NCBI GenBank assembly: GCA_025738555.1
Contig: JAOVFP010000005.1
Span: forward strand, 682,001-746,000
DNA: 64,000 nucleotides
Reading direction: 5' to 3'
Origin: Cyathus striatus
Taxonomy: Eukaryota; Basidiomycota; Agaricomycetes; Agaricales; Nidulariaceae
Shown here: one piece after another, positions 22,621 through 34,336 of the stretch
Layout of the letters: the number at the start of each line of letters is the position of its first letter
Position numbering within the stretch: position 1 is the stretch's first letter
Notes under the pieces: generated by a model
What the model was told of the DNA's origin: nothing
Seen by the model: the letters and a program-made list of their open reading frames with translations, nothing else
Database searches by the model: none
Position numbers and translations under genes: made by a program

Positions 22621-24738
22621 ATGCAATATTATTGGTTGATTGCACTAGCATATTTACCTATGGCTTATGGTATTGGACCTGAACAAGAATTTCCTATGCT
22701 GAAGTTTGCTAAATTTAGTTCATTTATTCAAGAAACATTTGGTTCAAAAATAAGCTATCAACTGTTTTATTTCTGCTATTTACATTAACAAAAAATGTTG
22801 AATTGCTAAATCTGCATGCAAGGCAGCACTATCGTGAAGGAAATGATCGAAGAAGATCTCAAATCTCAAGTTGGATGAATGTATTAGCAACTACTGTTCA
22901 AACTGTTCTTGGTGATAAAACAAAGTATTTATTTTCAGAAAATGAGATTCCAACCATAGTTGATGATGATGAAATAATTTCTGAAATTGCAATTAAGCTG
23001 GATAAATTTGCAAAATTTTTAAAGCTGCATCCTTATGATGATGATGGATTTACCCAGGAACTTGGGCCTATTTCTGAGAAAAAAATTACTCCTGTATGTC
23101 TTGTATGCCCAACATCTATGCGATGTGTTACAGTATCTTGTGAAGGTCATTCATTAAGACAAAATTCAAAATATTCTGATATTCCTAAAGTTACTTTAAT
23201 TGAAGGAACAAAATTGTACTACAACACATATATATTAACTGGTCATTGCTCAAATTGTAATACAATTTACTATGCAGATCATAAGCATATTAATATTAAT
23301 GGTCAAGAGCCTCAGACAGAATATTTGAATAATGCATGCTATGTTAAAATTGGGACACATTTATGGGTAGATTGTGTATTCTCAAAAGCAGTTATGAATG
23401 CCACATATAGTTTTCATGCATCTACTGCTGCTTATGCAGAGTTCTGGACAAATAGCTATGGTGATAATAATGAGTTAAGTTGCCGACAAGTTTGGGATGC
23501 ATTTATAGAAGAATCAATTTGCAATGTGAGCACAGCATCCAATAAACAATTTGTGGTTCATGATGGTCTATCCACTAAAGATGTTACTATAAAAGCATAT
23601 GAATATCTTGGAGAGAGTGGAAGAATAAATCTGGCTTCAAACCACAGCTGTGCAGAGTGTACTCAACCACATAAATCAACTGCAGATACTATGAATAATA
23701 TAAACAATAATGCAGCATCTGAAATGGCTTCTCCAGTAAAAATGGTTGTTATTGATGGTGTTGTAATGGGACCAGTTCACTGTGCAATGGAAGGCTGTTC
23801 TGCTAATGTAACCAATCACCGTGGTGGTGTATTCTGTGGATATCATAATATTCAACATGGAGCAAAGTGTCATGTGAAAGATTGTACCAGACAGAAGGTT
23901 CATGGTACTGAAGCATGTGAAACTCATCAAGAAATATGGAATAAACACCATTCAAATTACAGCTCAGCAGGTCTTTCTGGACTAAGACGAGCATTACAAC
24001 ATCACAATGAGAATTTGTCTTGGCTACCTAGAATAAATCATACCAATCAGCCACATGATGAAGAACAGAATAATGATGATTTTTATACTCGTAAAACATA
24101 CTTTTCTCCAAATCGTTATTACTGTGTAGAGACAATTTGTGCTCCATGTGGTGCTGTCATTGCATGGACAAAATTTGTCAAGTCTGAATCCTCAAGACAT
24201 ATTTTGGAATTTTTAAATATGGTTTTTCCTGATCCTAAATTACAACCAGCATATATATGCATTGATAAAGCATGTCTTGTTCTTCGTTTCATTGTAAACA
24301 ATGCCATTCATCATATTTGGCTTGATACAAGTCAATTTGTTGTTGACAGTTATCACTATACAAACCATAAAGCAGATGATGATCTTTGCCGCACATACTG
24401 CAATCCTGCACCTAATGATGGTTCTACTCCTAATCTTGTAGTAATTGATCATGATTGTAATGGAAATCCATATTTCAAAAGAGCTTTTAATACACAGGTG
24501 AGCTTAAGTACTTTAAGTTGTATTCAATATTAATATTATTAAAGGCTTGTGAACAACTCAATGCTTGGCTTGGTGGATTTGAATCAATACTGAAAAGAAT
24601 GACTGTATCAAACTTTAACTGGTTTTTGCATGCTATGTTGTTTTATCACACACACAGCATGTATTGAACAAGCAGCAAAAAAGAATGGTAAGGTTGAGTA
24701 GGGATTTATTTGAAAATGAGGAGGAAGAGTACATGTAG
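22621..24738 (+). pseudogene. KDZ-type transposase with CxC cysteine clusters, two small frameshifts
   Basis: The main open block 22749-24533 encodes a helical N-terminus (TKNVELLNLHARQHYREG). It is followed by a cysteine cluster (CLVCPTSMRCVTVSCEG, GHCSNCNTIYYADH) and a second cluster (HCAMEGCSANV, FCGYHNIQHGAKCHVKDC), which match the CxC5/CxC6-type clusters attached to KDZ transposases. The end of the KDZ domain follows: CRTYCNPAPNDGSTPNLV, then RAFNTQ and, after a 47-nt intron (24498-24544), ACEQLNAWLGGFESILKRM. A 1-nt contraction in an A run (22746-22750) separates the first 40 codons from the rest. A 2-nt excess in a CA run near 24645 shifts the last 30 codons (HVLNKQQKRM, stop at 24738). 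Apart from these two runs the gene is open. Confidence 0.75.
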
Positions 24739-24944
24739 GTTGTAAATTGTAAATTGTAGACTATTTTGTGTAGAGCATTAAATGATTAGTTTGGTTTCAC
24801 TATAATTTATCACATTTTAAGTAAACTTTATTTTATTCTAAGTATCATAAGGTAAACTTCTATAATACAAATGTACTCATGTAAAACTATATGTTAATTG
24901 TACTTATCTTTATCAGTACTAAATAGCCTATAATTCATCTAATA

Positions 24945-25275
24945 TTCATGTAAAATTCACATGAATGACACCTAATTTTCAATGTGAAATAGCTTATAAT
25001 TCATCTAATATTCACATGAAATTCATGTGAAATTCATGTGACTTTCACCTAATTTTCAATGTGAGATAGCCTATAATTCATCTAATATTCACATGAATTT
25101 CATGTGAATTTCATGTGAATTTCATGTGAATTTCACCTAATTTTCAATGTGAAATTTCACCTAACTTTCACCTCACCTTCACCTCACCTTCACCTAATTT
25201 TCACTTAAATTTGATGGTTTTGGAATATTGTATGTGAAGGTGAAATTCATGTGAAATTCACATGAATTCATGGTG
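24945..25275. repeat. Right subterminal array of palindromic TTCACATGAA motifs
   Basis: The same motif family as at the left end, here with runs of GAATTTCATGTGAATTTCAT and CACCTAATTTTCAATGTGAA spacers. It ends in a G-run at 25278-25288, mirrored by the C-rich run at 17569-17579. Confidence 0.8.
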
Positions 25276-25301
25276 AAGGGGGGGGGGAGTGCAAAGTACT
25301 G

Positions 25302-25501
25302 CCAAAGTGTATGTTCCGAAGCAATGTTGCCTCACTCAATGCAATCTGTGCAATTCCCAAAGTGGCAATCTCGTCGTCTTCGTCATTTGCATCCGCGAGA
25401 AGAAGGATTGCAAGTGTTTCTAGATCTTGGAGCACACATTTGCGGGCTTCAAACTTTTCTGTTTGTGAATACGTACGCTTTCCATTTCGTTCTCTAGCCA
25501 T
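25302..25501 (-). pseudogene. PIF/Harbinger transposase, N-terminal part cut off by the KDZ insertion
   Basis: It starts at the ATG at 25501 (MARERNGKRTYS) and encodes 66 codons ending LLRNIHFG at the insertion point. The first eight bases of the target duplication complete the codons for HFG. The remaining protein (RYGRRGMYNEEKADQFYEL) restarts at 17546 in the same phase when one target copy is removed. The Harbinger element's own outer ends could not be defined. The region to about 25530 is its 5' flank. Confidence 0.75.
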
Positions 25502-25529
25502 ATCACTTGCGCAGGGGGGGTGAACTCAA

Positions 25530-26793
25530 CAATTTATTCATGCTACACTATGCTCCCCAGGTGCTCAGTTGCGATGAGCAACGCGTTATCGAGTTCAAAC
25601 TCCGAAACTCAGTGAAGGACTGCAATACATTGCTTGGCACCATTTAAACCATATGGACCCCTCACGCTTGTACTCGCTTACACTTGGTACCTTTTCTTTT
25701 GATGCCAGAAATTAAGAAAAATTAAGAATTGAGTAGGACTACTTAATAGGGGAATTCAAACCTGGCGATACGCTACTGTGAATTCTGTATCGTTGCCAAG
25801 GAAAACGAGCGGCGATCAGTTCGGAGTTCATAATGCTTAGATCGTACAAGAACCAACCACACTTCATGCCCCCTTCCAAACCCGGAATAACACTCACCTA
25901 TCCACATCCCCCACACCACCACTATATATGTTTCGTCCCCATCTTCAATCCCTCTCCACCGCCGTCCCTGAAACCTTCACAGGTCCCACCTTCCTCAGCG
26001 CCTTCTCCAACTTCGGCACGACAGTCTTCAAACGCACCAATGAGGGCGATGTTGAGAATGATAATAGGAATTTAAAATCGTTCTCGATGGGGGTGAACGT
26101 GTATAGGTCGTAATAGGACATGAGTAGTTACATCTTCGATCGTGGTTTGGGAAAGATTGTACATCAACCCGTGGGTAGGTGGAAAGAGGGCTTGAGGTTC
26201 TTTTGAATAGCTAGCGCTATGTGAGGCGTGTCCAGTTGAGTGCATCGACCTCGTGTGATTACACAGAAACCAACGAAAGAGAATAAAAATAAACTCACGA
26301 ACGAAAAGTCAACAATACCCCCAAGAACATGACCCATCCCTGAACGTCCCACTAAAATTCTCGCCGCGAATAGAGTCGACGACGTGACATTGCATTCACT
26401 TTTGGCAGAGGGGGAGGCAGAGAATCTTGGTGGTCTTCTGTACTGCATTTCGGAGAAGAGGTCGTCTTAACAGTTGTCGGTGAGCATCTGGTCGAGGATA
26501 CGTGAACGCAATGCTGTGTGGGTTCGTGGTCGAGTTCGGTACGTTCTATTGGAAGAAGGGGAATGCGTACCAATGGGCAACATAAATGTTTGTCAGTACA
26601 ACAGTATAGAGGGTAGAGCAGCGGGTAAGGAGACAGTGGTACCATAAATTCGTATCACATCCAATGGCCTGTAAATTCAAATCATGTACTCGCCTTTGTC
26701 TAGATCTATAGAAGGGATTTGTACTCGGATTTTTATTCGCGCAGATGAACAAGGATTTGACAAAGGGAAGGAAGGGAGGAAGTTGCACTGTGC
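25530..26793. other. No gene recognised
   Basis: Several frames of 60-97 codons on both strands lack recognisable domains. The frame from 25928 (TAVPETFTGPTFLSAFSNF, ending at 26113) has a protein-like composition and may be a gene remnant. I cannot name it. Confidence 0.3.
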
Positions 26794-28075
26794 AGAAGTT
26801 GTGGGGAAGACAAATCGGTTACATCATAGTCACGTGCACAACTAATAATGTTTCTGCTGGCAACGTCGAGCTTGATGTCAACAACGGCGACGAACCGTCA
26901 CGACCCTCGTCATTCCACTATCTACGATATATCGTTTCGTTGCTTCACTATAGTATAACGGGTCTCGCTTCCATCTTCATTCAATCTTAGTGATATCCTG
27001 CCCACTCGAACCACCTGCTCTTGACTCACTGTACCAAAAGACAACCCGTCTCTCGACCTCAGAACGAGAACACCTAAGTTCGATGCTGTCCTCCTCTGCA
27101 TCTAGGTACGTTGTGCACTTTCGTCCCAGAGCCTTATGTGACTAGTTGATCACTTAGCTGATAGACCTCTGCTACCCTCGAGCGTAACATCAAAGCTTCT
27201 CCCCACGAATGCTCTCGCTAGCAGTATCCCCCATGAATGCTCTGCACTGTAGCTGGGGCATGATGTCCCCTCCGTGAACGTGGATTCTGCGTTCGCTAGC
27301 CCTATAGGCATCATATGCAGTCGCAGCCAGGGTCACGTAAGAAGCGGTATAAAGAGTATGTACCCATTTGCCATATCATCCCCTTACCCCTCCCACAAAC
27401 TGAAAGTATAGCGCCCTCCATTTCGGCTCCTCCCTCCCCCCGTATAGGCCCACCTCCACCTCTCACATAAAAAAGCCCCAACGTGATCTCTTCGCATCTC
27501 ACCACATCGCATCGACATCTGTGTCTACGCAGTATCCACTATTGCACATACCTACAGCTACATGGGTGACCTTTTTACCTTTTAGGAGCCGCGCACTGAG
27601 TATCTGCGGAGGAAAGATGGGCGTTGTGATTGCAGACGATGTCGGTGGCAACTGGGAGCGGGAGGGGCTGAGGAGATGGTTGTGGGACAAGCTGGAGAGG
27701 GATTTTCGTGCGCTGGTTCAGCAGTCGGCGACTGCTTGCGTCCCCAAGACGTAGGCTTAGGATGACGAAGAACTAAACACTCGCAGACCAAGTCTCATAG
27801 AAAGTGGCATAACGAGCGTGTTCTCCAACGTTGCATCTTCCCCACGCTCCTCTCTCCTGCTGGCAAGCACATTACCCTCCGTCGGAGGTGTTGACAAGGA
27901 AGGTGGAGGTTCGACTCGAGGAGGTTGCTGGTGTACTGACTCCGAAGGTATAGGGCGCAGTGAAGGGCTGTTTGAAGGGGGTAGTGAATGAGACTGGAAG
28001 GACGATACCACCATATGAAGAAAACGTGACCTCTACAACGATTAGACTGCCTCATCTCACGGACTCTATCCCACA
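26794..28075 (+). repeat. Direct repeat copy A (partner 32386-34042)
   Basis: From AGAAGTTGTGGGGAAGAC to ACTCTATCCCACAA this copy matches copy B in order and orientation at roughly 80-90% by eye. Shared landmarks are GCAACGTCGAGCT, CTGTACCAAAAGACAACCCG, GTCTACGCAGTATCCACTAT and GTGCGCTGGTTCA. A 77-codon frame (27521-27754, ending ALVQQSATACVPKT) is open here but shifted in copy B, which suggests a gene remnant of unknown family. Confidence 0.7.
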
Positions 28076-29497
28076 AATGTAGACAATGTCAGATATTGGC
28101 CAGCTCAGGACGCACTTTCACGCCTTTTTACCGAACGAAGCGTCAATTCTTGTACCAAGCTGAAGTGCTGGCATATTCGTGCATTTCCCTACTACACCAC
28201 ACAAACATTTGCCACCACTCTTCTGCTGTCTCTGCCAATAAGTAGTCCCGTTTCGCCTCCCCATCTCGATATCGACGGTTTACTATCCACCCATTCCTTC
28301 GACGATGACTACCTCCCTTTTCATCACCTGCTCTTCCATCGTCCCCTATACGTTCGCCTAAACGAAGACGATGTTTCAGTTATAGACATCGGCGAGCTCA
28401 AAGCTTACTCCAACATCTCCCTAGTGAACGTTGAATGACTTGTTCAGAGGGTCGGATTTATAAGATAGCTTCTAGGTTTTGATCTCTTGTAGTGTATTAG
28501 TATGTAAGAATCAATTTTTTTTGTCATTTTCATCAATGCTTTGGGTGTGATGTGAGTGTGTGCCTCGGTCTTTGAGATGAGTGAGCGGATTAGAATCGAC
28601 CTTGAGAATGCATGGTAATTTGTTGAATGGCTTACATGTATTTTCGGTAGGCACTAGGCACTGTTGATCTAGGAACCCATAATACAAGTTTGCGACTCGC
28701 AGTTGGGGAAAGAGGAGAGTGTCGTGTCGGACATGTTAGATGTGGCTATGCAAGGGTCGTATTACCGTTTGGGAGAAGATAATAACAAACACGGTTCGGC
28801 TAGGGGAACAATGGATGCAATATATTAGATTTGGGACAATGTGGAAGACTGTACTTCAAAATATTATAAGATAACGGTGAAATGGAAGGGAGCTGTTAGA
28901 ATTGCAGCTGTTGCTTTCCCATGACACCGCTTGGAGTTGAATTCTTTCATAATGCCATGAATAAACCACTTCGAATTTTTGTTGAAAATTTTATCATTGG
29001 GTTTCAGTTGGGTTTCATACTTAATCGTTGTAATATGTTTTTAGTGAGTTCGATTCTTTTATAGAGAATGTAGGTTTGATGTTTATTGTTTTGCCGTATC
29101 AAACACTGCACTGATCCTTTCCCCAAGGCATAAAGCCGCTACCGTCGCATCTGAATGAGAATAAACCTGGGTAGTGAGCGGCTAGAGATAGTTAACGCCT
29201 GGTATGTACTGATAATAGCTAGCATTCTGCGTACTCGGCGGTAATCATCTTTCACCGAATGAAGCAAGTTGCGGCCTGAAGGCGGTGATCGCAAGTCAAC
29301 ATCGAAATAGCTTTGGTGTTATTGTACAAAATATATGTCTACAATACCTAATTCGTCTGAATGTACGGCGGTTTTGTATGTTTATGAGTGACGAAAATAC
29401 GGACGAGCAACTGCTCCGAGGACGATATAAATTGCTTGTGCCACAGGCTCTCGGCAAAATATCACTTCTCGATATTCCATGTCCTTTCTACCCCATA
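28076..29497. other. Mostly non-coding; one coding-like stretch at about 28225-28439
   Basis: The frame ending with a TGA at 28437 reads HLDIDGLLSTHSFDDD and VSVIDIGELKAYSN, which has protein-like composition but no start or recognisable domain. The rest is AT-rich with no support for genes. Confidence 0.3.
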
Positions 29498-29833
29498 ATG
29501 TCTTTTATCGCTCACATCCTTCGCGAGATCGCTATATACTTCGATTTCACCTGGAGAGATTGGTCCACCACGCTTATTCCAGGAACTATTTTCGCAGTAG
29601 GCGCTATGCGAGGACTTCCCATCCCGACAATGCTGAACAACTATCTGTTCATGATTTGGTGGATGTCGAATTTTGTTTATTTCTTCACCCTCTCCAATCA
29701 GATCGTCGGAGTTGTTGAAGATACAATCGACAAGAGAGACCGTCCGATCCCTTCAGGGGAAGTTACCCTCGCGAGTACGAAGATCCGATGTATATTTGTC
29801 TTCTCATCATTTCTATTGATGTGTGCTTTGTGA
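29498..29833 (+). pseudogene. UbiA-type prenyltransferase, N-terminal fragment
   Basis: The ATG at 29498 gives MSFIAHILREIAIYFDF, a hydrophobic first segment and the first Asp-rich motif NQIVGVVEDTIDKRDRPIPSG, the prenyl-diphosphate/Mg2+ site of UbiA enzymes. The frame stops after 111 codons (FLLMCAL). The second Asp motif and the remaining membrane helices of a family that is usually near 300 residues are absent downstream. It lies about 370 bp upstream of the P450, so the pair may be a remnant of a terpenoid or meroterpenoid gene group. That link is inference. Confidence 0.65.
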
Positions 29834-30153
29834 ATAATATTCCTCCATATCCATCGTTTATTATTATAAAACCATTGGTTTTCCTTGTTGGTCTCATCTC
29901 AGTTCGATTCTTCCATCTGTAATTACCCGTGGCTTAATGAACACGTGTGAGTACATGTGGTCTTTTGGTGAGACAACTGACATCTACCCAAAAATATAAT
30001 TATAACAACTCAATTCACTCAGGCGGACTTGAGTTATCGAACCTTTCGTAAAGAATACAAACACTAATAAAATGAGATTCTACCCATGTCCATGAATTTA
30101 GAATCTCCAAGTTTCGATTCTATACTTGGAAACATATAATGGTTAAAGCATAG

Positions 30154-30160
30154 TATATAA
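30154..30160 (+). promoter_or_regulatory. TATA box of the P450 gene
   Basis: TATATAA lies 41 bp upstream of the P450 start codon in an AT-rich stretch, the only such motif in that upstream region. Confidence 0.45.
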
Positions 30161-30200
30161 ACTGGCAAAGCTCCTCGCAGCGAAACCTATTCATCCCATA

Positions 30201-32210
30201 ATGAGTCTACTAAACGCCCTTTCTCTCTCTGCGGCTTCTGCACTTCTGCTGTATTTTGCTCTGCGCAGAAATACGCACAACAAAGATCTACCACCTGGTC
30301 CGCCAGGTCTTCCATTCATAGGCAATGTTTATCAACTTTCAGAAATGAAATGGTTAACATTTAGCAAGTGGAACAAAGAATACGGTACTTAACTTCATAT
30401 CTAATCAGTACGAGTTACACATATCCTTTTAGGTCCTATTTTTCATTTGAACCTCGCTGGAAAACATGCGATTATTCTGGGGAGTAAGAAGGTCGCTATC
30501 GATTTGTTTGATCGACGCGCAGCAATTTATTCCGGTCGGCCAAAGTCCATAATGATTGATATCGTCACAGGAGGACTTTCATTTGCATTTGGTCAGTATA
30601 CCGAAAAGTGGAAACCTGTAAGGAAAGCTGCCCATAAGTATGCTTTTGAAATTCTATTAAATAAGAATAACATTTAACTTAAAGATCTTTGCAGAGCGCT
30701 GAGCAACGATGCTGCTAAGAGATATCAATTATTTCAGGAATCTGAATCCGTTGTGTTGATATCACAACTTCTAGGGTCGCCTACCGAGTTTGATGAACAT
30801 CTAAACCGGGCCAGTAATTCTCTTGTTTTATCCGTGCTTTACGGACAGACCCCTATAGTGTCCTCATCAGATCAAAGAGTCAACATGATATCCGGTTTCA
30901 CGCATCGTATCACGATGGCAGGATCTCCTGGAAAATATCTGGTGGAATTCTTCACTTGGATGCGATTTTTGCCAAGGTGGATGTGTAAATGGAAGACGGA
31001 TTCTCAAGAGTGGTTTCTCAAAGACTCAGATATGGCTATGGGCCTTACCGAGGACGTCAAAAATCGAATGGTTAGTGAACGTTTCCAGGTCATTTGAAAG
31101 AAATTATTCAGTTCGATCCTTAGATCAATGGCATTCAGGAGCCTTGCTTCGTAAGCTCATTGTTGGAAAACAATAATGAGATTTCGAAGGTTGATTGTGC
31201 ATGGACAGCACTAACTTTATAGTATATATCAGTTTTTTTTTTTTTCGGATCTGTTCTGATTGCTCTGCTAATTCAGCGCGGCAGGTGCTCATATCGTAAG
31301 AAACATATCTAATGTATTGGCAACAGAGTTGATCTTAGAAGCTTTTAGGTGTCAGGCCAAATGTCGTGGCTCATGTTAGCTATACTTCTTCATCCCGAGG
31401 CTCAAACAAGGGCACAGGAAGAACTAGATCATGTAGTAGGCCGAGAGCGCCTTCCAAATTTTGGCGACTATGAAAGCTTGATTTATGTCCGAGCAATAGT
31501 GAAGGAATGCATTAGGTGGAGACCTGTCGCTCCTTTAGGCAAGGATCTATCTTTTTATTACCAAAGATTTAATGTGATGGTTAATTTTAGGTGTTCCACA
31601 CAAACTGGATCAAGATGATTTGTATGATGGCCATTTTATACCTAAGGACACTATTTGCATCTCTAACGTATGGTGAGATCGAGACATCCTAGCGATGATA
31701 AAGTGTTAACATGTAGTCGCATATTTCAGGGAAATGAACCATGACCCGGATGTCTATGGGCCTGATGCGGGGGAGTTCAAACCTGACAGATACCTTGATT
31801 CCAGCACTACTAATATGAAAGACGACGGGCATTTATCATTTGGGTTTGGGAGACGGCATGCACACTTATTTATCAACCAGGTTCTATGATCTGAACCATC
31901 ATTTATGCAGGGTTTGCATTGGTCGACATCTTGCAAATGATGCTATGTTCATATTTATTGCACGTGTCCTGTGGGCCTTCAATATCTCTCCGAAAGTGGA
32001 TGTATCAAAGAATGTGGTGCTCCCGGATCACATGGAATGCACTGACGATGGACTAACTATGTGAGCTTCGATTCATATTTAGAATGAAGTCAAATTGATG
32101 AATACACCTCCCGTTTAAGGCTTCCAAAGCCCTTCCAATGCAATATTACTCCAAGATTTGAAGGAGTTGAATCAGTCGTTACTTATGCAGTGGAATCGCT
32201 TGGGCTGTAG
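30201..32210 (+). CDS. Cytochrome P450 monooxygenase, 506 residues, ten exons
   Basis: Haem-thiolate monooxygenase of the microsomal fungal type. Exons 30201-30384, 30433-30637, 30695-31070, 31124-31221, 31277-31295, 31349-31538, 31591-31672, 31730-31855, 31911-32060 and 32120-32210 sum to 1,521 nt with no stop. It has an N-terminal membrane anchor, the PPGPPGLPFIG hinge, and the I-helix reading AAGAHI. The K-helix is KECIRWRP (ExxR), followed by EFKPDRYLD and the haem-binding loop FGFGRRVCIGR. In the I-helix the usual Asp/Glu-Thr pair is His-Ile, so oxygen activation may be altered. Introns 31539-31590 and 31856-31910 use GC donors (GCAAGG, GCATGC). The substrate is not readable. The neighbour is a UbiA fragment. 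Confidence 0.93.
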
Positions 32211-32385
32211 AGTGATGTTCAAATGTTGTTTTTTGTTTTAAATACCGAGATTAGACTTATGTACAATATTTCAAGCAATGCAACCATTTACCTTGGGATT
32301 CGGCTGGAACAACTATGAGGGGTAATTTTATTCAGTTGATGGCCGTGAACGCAGTCTCACGATACCGACTGGCCTCCGGTCTAGG

Positions 32386-34042
32386 AGAAGTTGTGGGGAA
32401 GACGAATCAATTACATTAATTTATAGTCACGTGCACAACCAACAACGGTTCTGCTGGCAACGTCGAGCTGGATGTCAACAGCGACGACGACCCTCCACTC
32501 TCTACGATATACCATTTCGATGCTTCACTACAGTAGTATAACGAGTCTCGCTTCCACCTTATCATTCAATCTTAGTGATATCCTGCTCACTCGAACCTCC
32601 TGCTCTCGGCTCACTGTACCAAAAGACAACCCGCCTCTTGACCTCAGAACGAGAACACCTAAGTTCGATGCTGTCCTCCCCTGTATCTAGGTACGTCGTG
32701 CACTTCCGTCCCAGCGCCTTATACAACTAGTCAATCACTTAGCCGATATACCTCTTCTGCTACCCTCGAGCGTAACATCAAAGCTTCTCCCCACGAATAC
32801 TCTCGCCAGCAATATCCCCCATGAATGCTCTGCGCTGTAGCTGGGGCATGATGTCCCCTCCATGAACGTGGATTCTGAGTTCGCTAGCCCTACAGGCATC
32901 ATATGAAGTCGCAGCCGGAGTCATGTAGGAAGCGGTATAAGAAGCATGTACGCATACGCCATATCATCCCCATGCCCCTCCCACAAACTGATAGTATAGT
33001 GCCCTCCATTGCGGCTCCTCTCGTATACGCCCACCTCCACCTCACACACAACAATGCCCCAACGTGATCTCTTCGCATCGACATCTGCGTCTACGCAGTA
33101 TCCACTATTGCACATACCTACCGCGACGTGGATGGCCTTATCACCTGCTGGGAGCCGTACACAGAGTATCTGAGGGAAGAGGAACGGTGTGATGTTAGAC
33201 GATGTTGTTGGCAAGTGGAAGCGGAAGGGGTTGAGGAGAAGGTTGTGGGACAAGTTGGAGGGGGCTGTTCGTGCGCTGGTTCAACAGCCGGCGACTCCAT
33301 GCGTTCCCAAGGCGTAGACGAAGAACTATGCAGTCGTAGACCAAGTCCCATAGGAGCGGCATAGCGAGCGCATTCCGCATTATATCCTCCCTCACGCCTC
33401 TCTCTCTCAAGCTGGCAAGCGAAGCACCTTCCATCACCACTCCTCCATCCCCCTCGTACTACTAGCATCCTCCCTCTGCTTCACATAGTCCTTTACCCCA
33501 TGTCCCCTTCTCCTACCTCCATGGCCACCTCCCTACAACAATGCCCACTTCTCAAGATGGCTCTCATTCACGTCCTACTTCGATCTCCCCTTATCGACCC
33601 TTCACCTTCGGAGCCCTATCCTCCTCAACGACGTCTGCGTCTACGCAGGACCCACGATGGCCCATTCCCGCGTGATAAATCTCGCCTTCTCCTCTCCCCG
33701 AAGTCACGCACCAAACATAAGAGGGAGGAAGAAGAATAGCAGGATAGGGTGGTGTATGACGTTGGCGACCAGTGGGGGAGGAGATGTTGAGGAGGAAGGT
33801 AGAGGCTCGACTCGAGGAGGTTTCTGGTGTAGTGACCGCGAAGGCATAGAGCATAGTGGAGGGCTATTTAGAAGGGGGTAGGGAGTGGGGCTGGAAGGAC
33901 GATACCATCAGTGACACAAAGAAGACGCGACCACCACAACGATTACATCGATCCTTGTCTCCTCGTCTGCCGCCGTCCTACCATCCTCGTTCTTCCTGTG
34001 CCCCCGTCCTCAGTGTTCCCGCTCACGCACTCTATCCAACAA
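32386..34042 (+). repeat. Direct repeat copy B (partner 26794-28075)
   Basis: The same landmarks as copy A in the same order, with an extra stretch of about 350 bp near 33,445-33,785. That stretch carries another version of the NDVCVYAG / IDICVYAV coding-like module. It begins about 180 bp after the P450 stop codon. No gene is open through it. From 34043 to 34336 nothing is recognised. Confidence 0.7.
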
Positions 34043-34336
34043 CCCTGCTTCGCCTCCCCCTCGTCCACAACCTAGCGCGGATGAAAGAGGAATTGGATAG
34101 GCTCATTTCACTGTGGAAAGTGATATGTTAGTGGTTTCAAGCATGTGGGGTGAGGTCCTGGCTCAGGTGGCGGACGATTGGGGCGTCCTTTTCCTTTCTT
34201 CACCGTTTTAGTTCTTGTATAATTACTTGAATGCTTCCGAAAAAAACTATCAAAGTGAAGTTCCGATTCAAATTCCACAGAAAATAACTACGCCACCGGG
34301 GTAATTACAGGATACTTTAACATCTACATCAGTGGT

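Larger units (their letters stand above)
17555..25301 (+). mobile_element. KDZ-class DNA transposon (7,747 bp) with 8-bp target duplication
   Basis: The termini are inverted: left GAGCTCTTTACACTCCCCC, right (reverse complement) CAGTACTTTGCACTCCCCC. CCAAAGTG flanks both sides (17547-17554 and 25302-25309). Eight-base duplications fit what is known of Zisupton-type elements. Just inside each end lie arrays of palindromic ATTCACATGAAT-like motifs. The cargo is a KDZ transposase with a cysteine-cluster N-terminal part, a second multi-exon ORF upstream of it, and about 2.3 kb of repetitive DNA with no gene (18000-20350). The insertion splits a Harbinger transposase exon, so it is the younger of the two. 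Confidence 0.85.
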
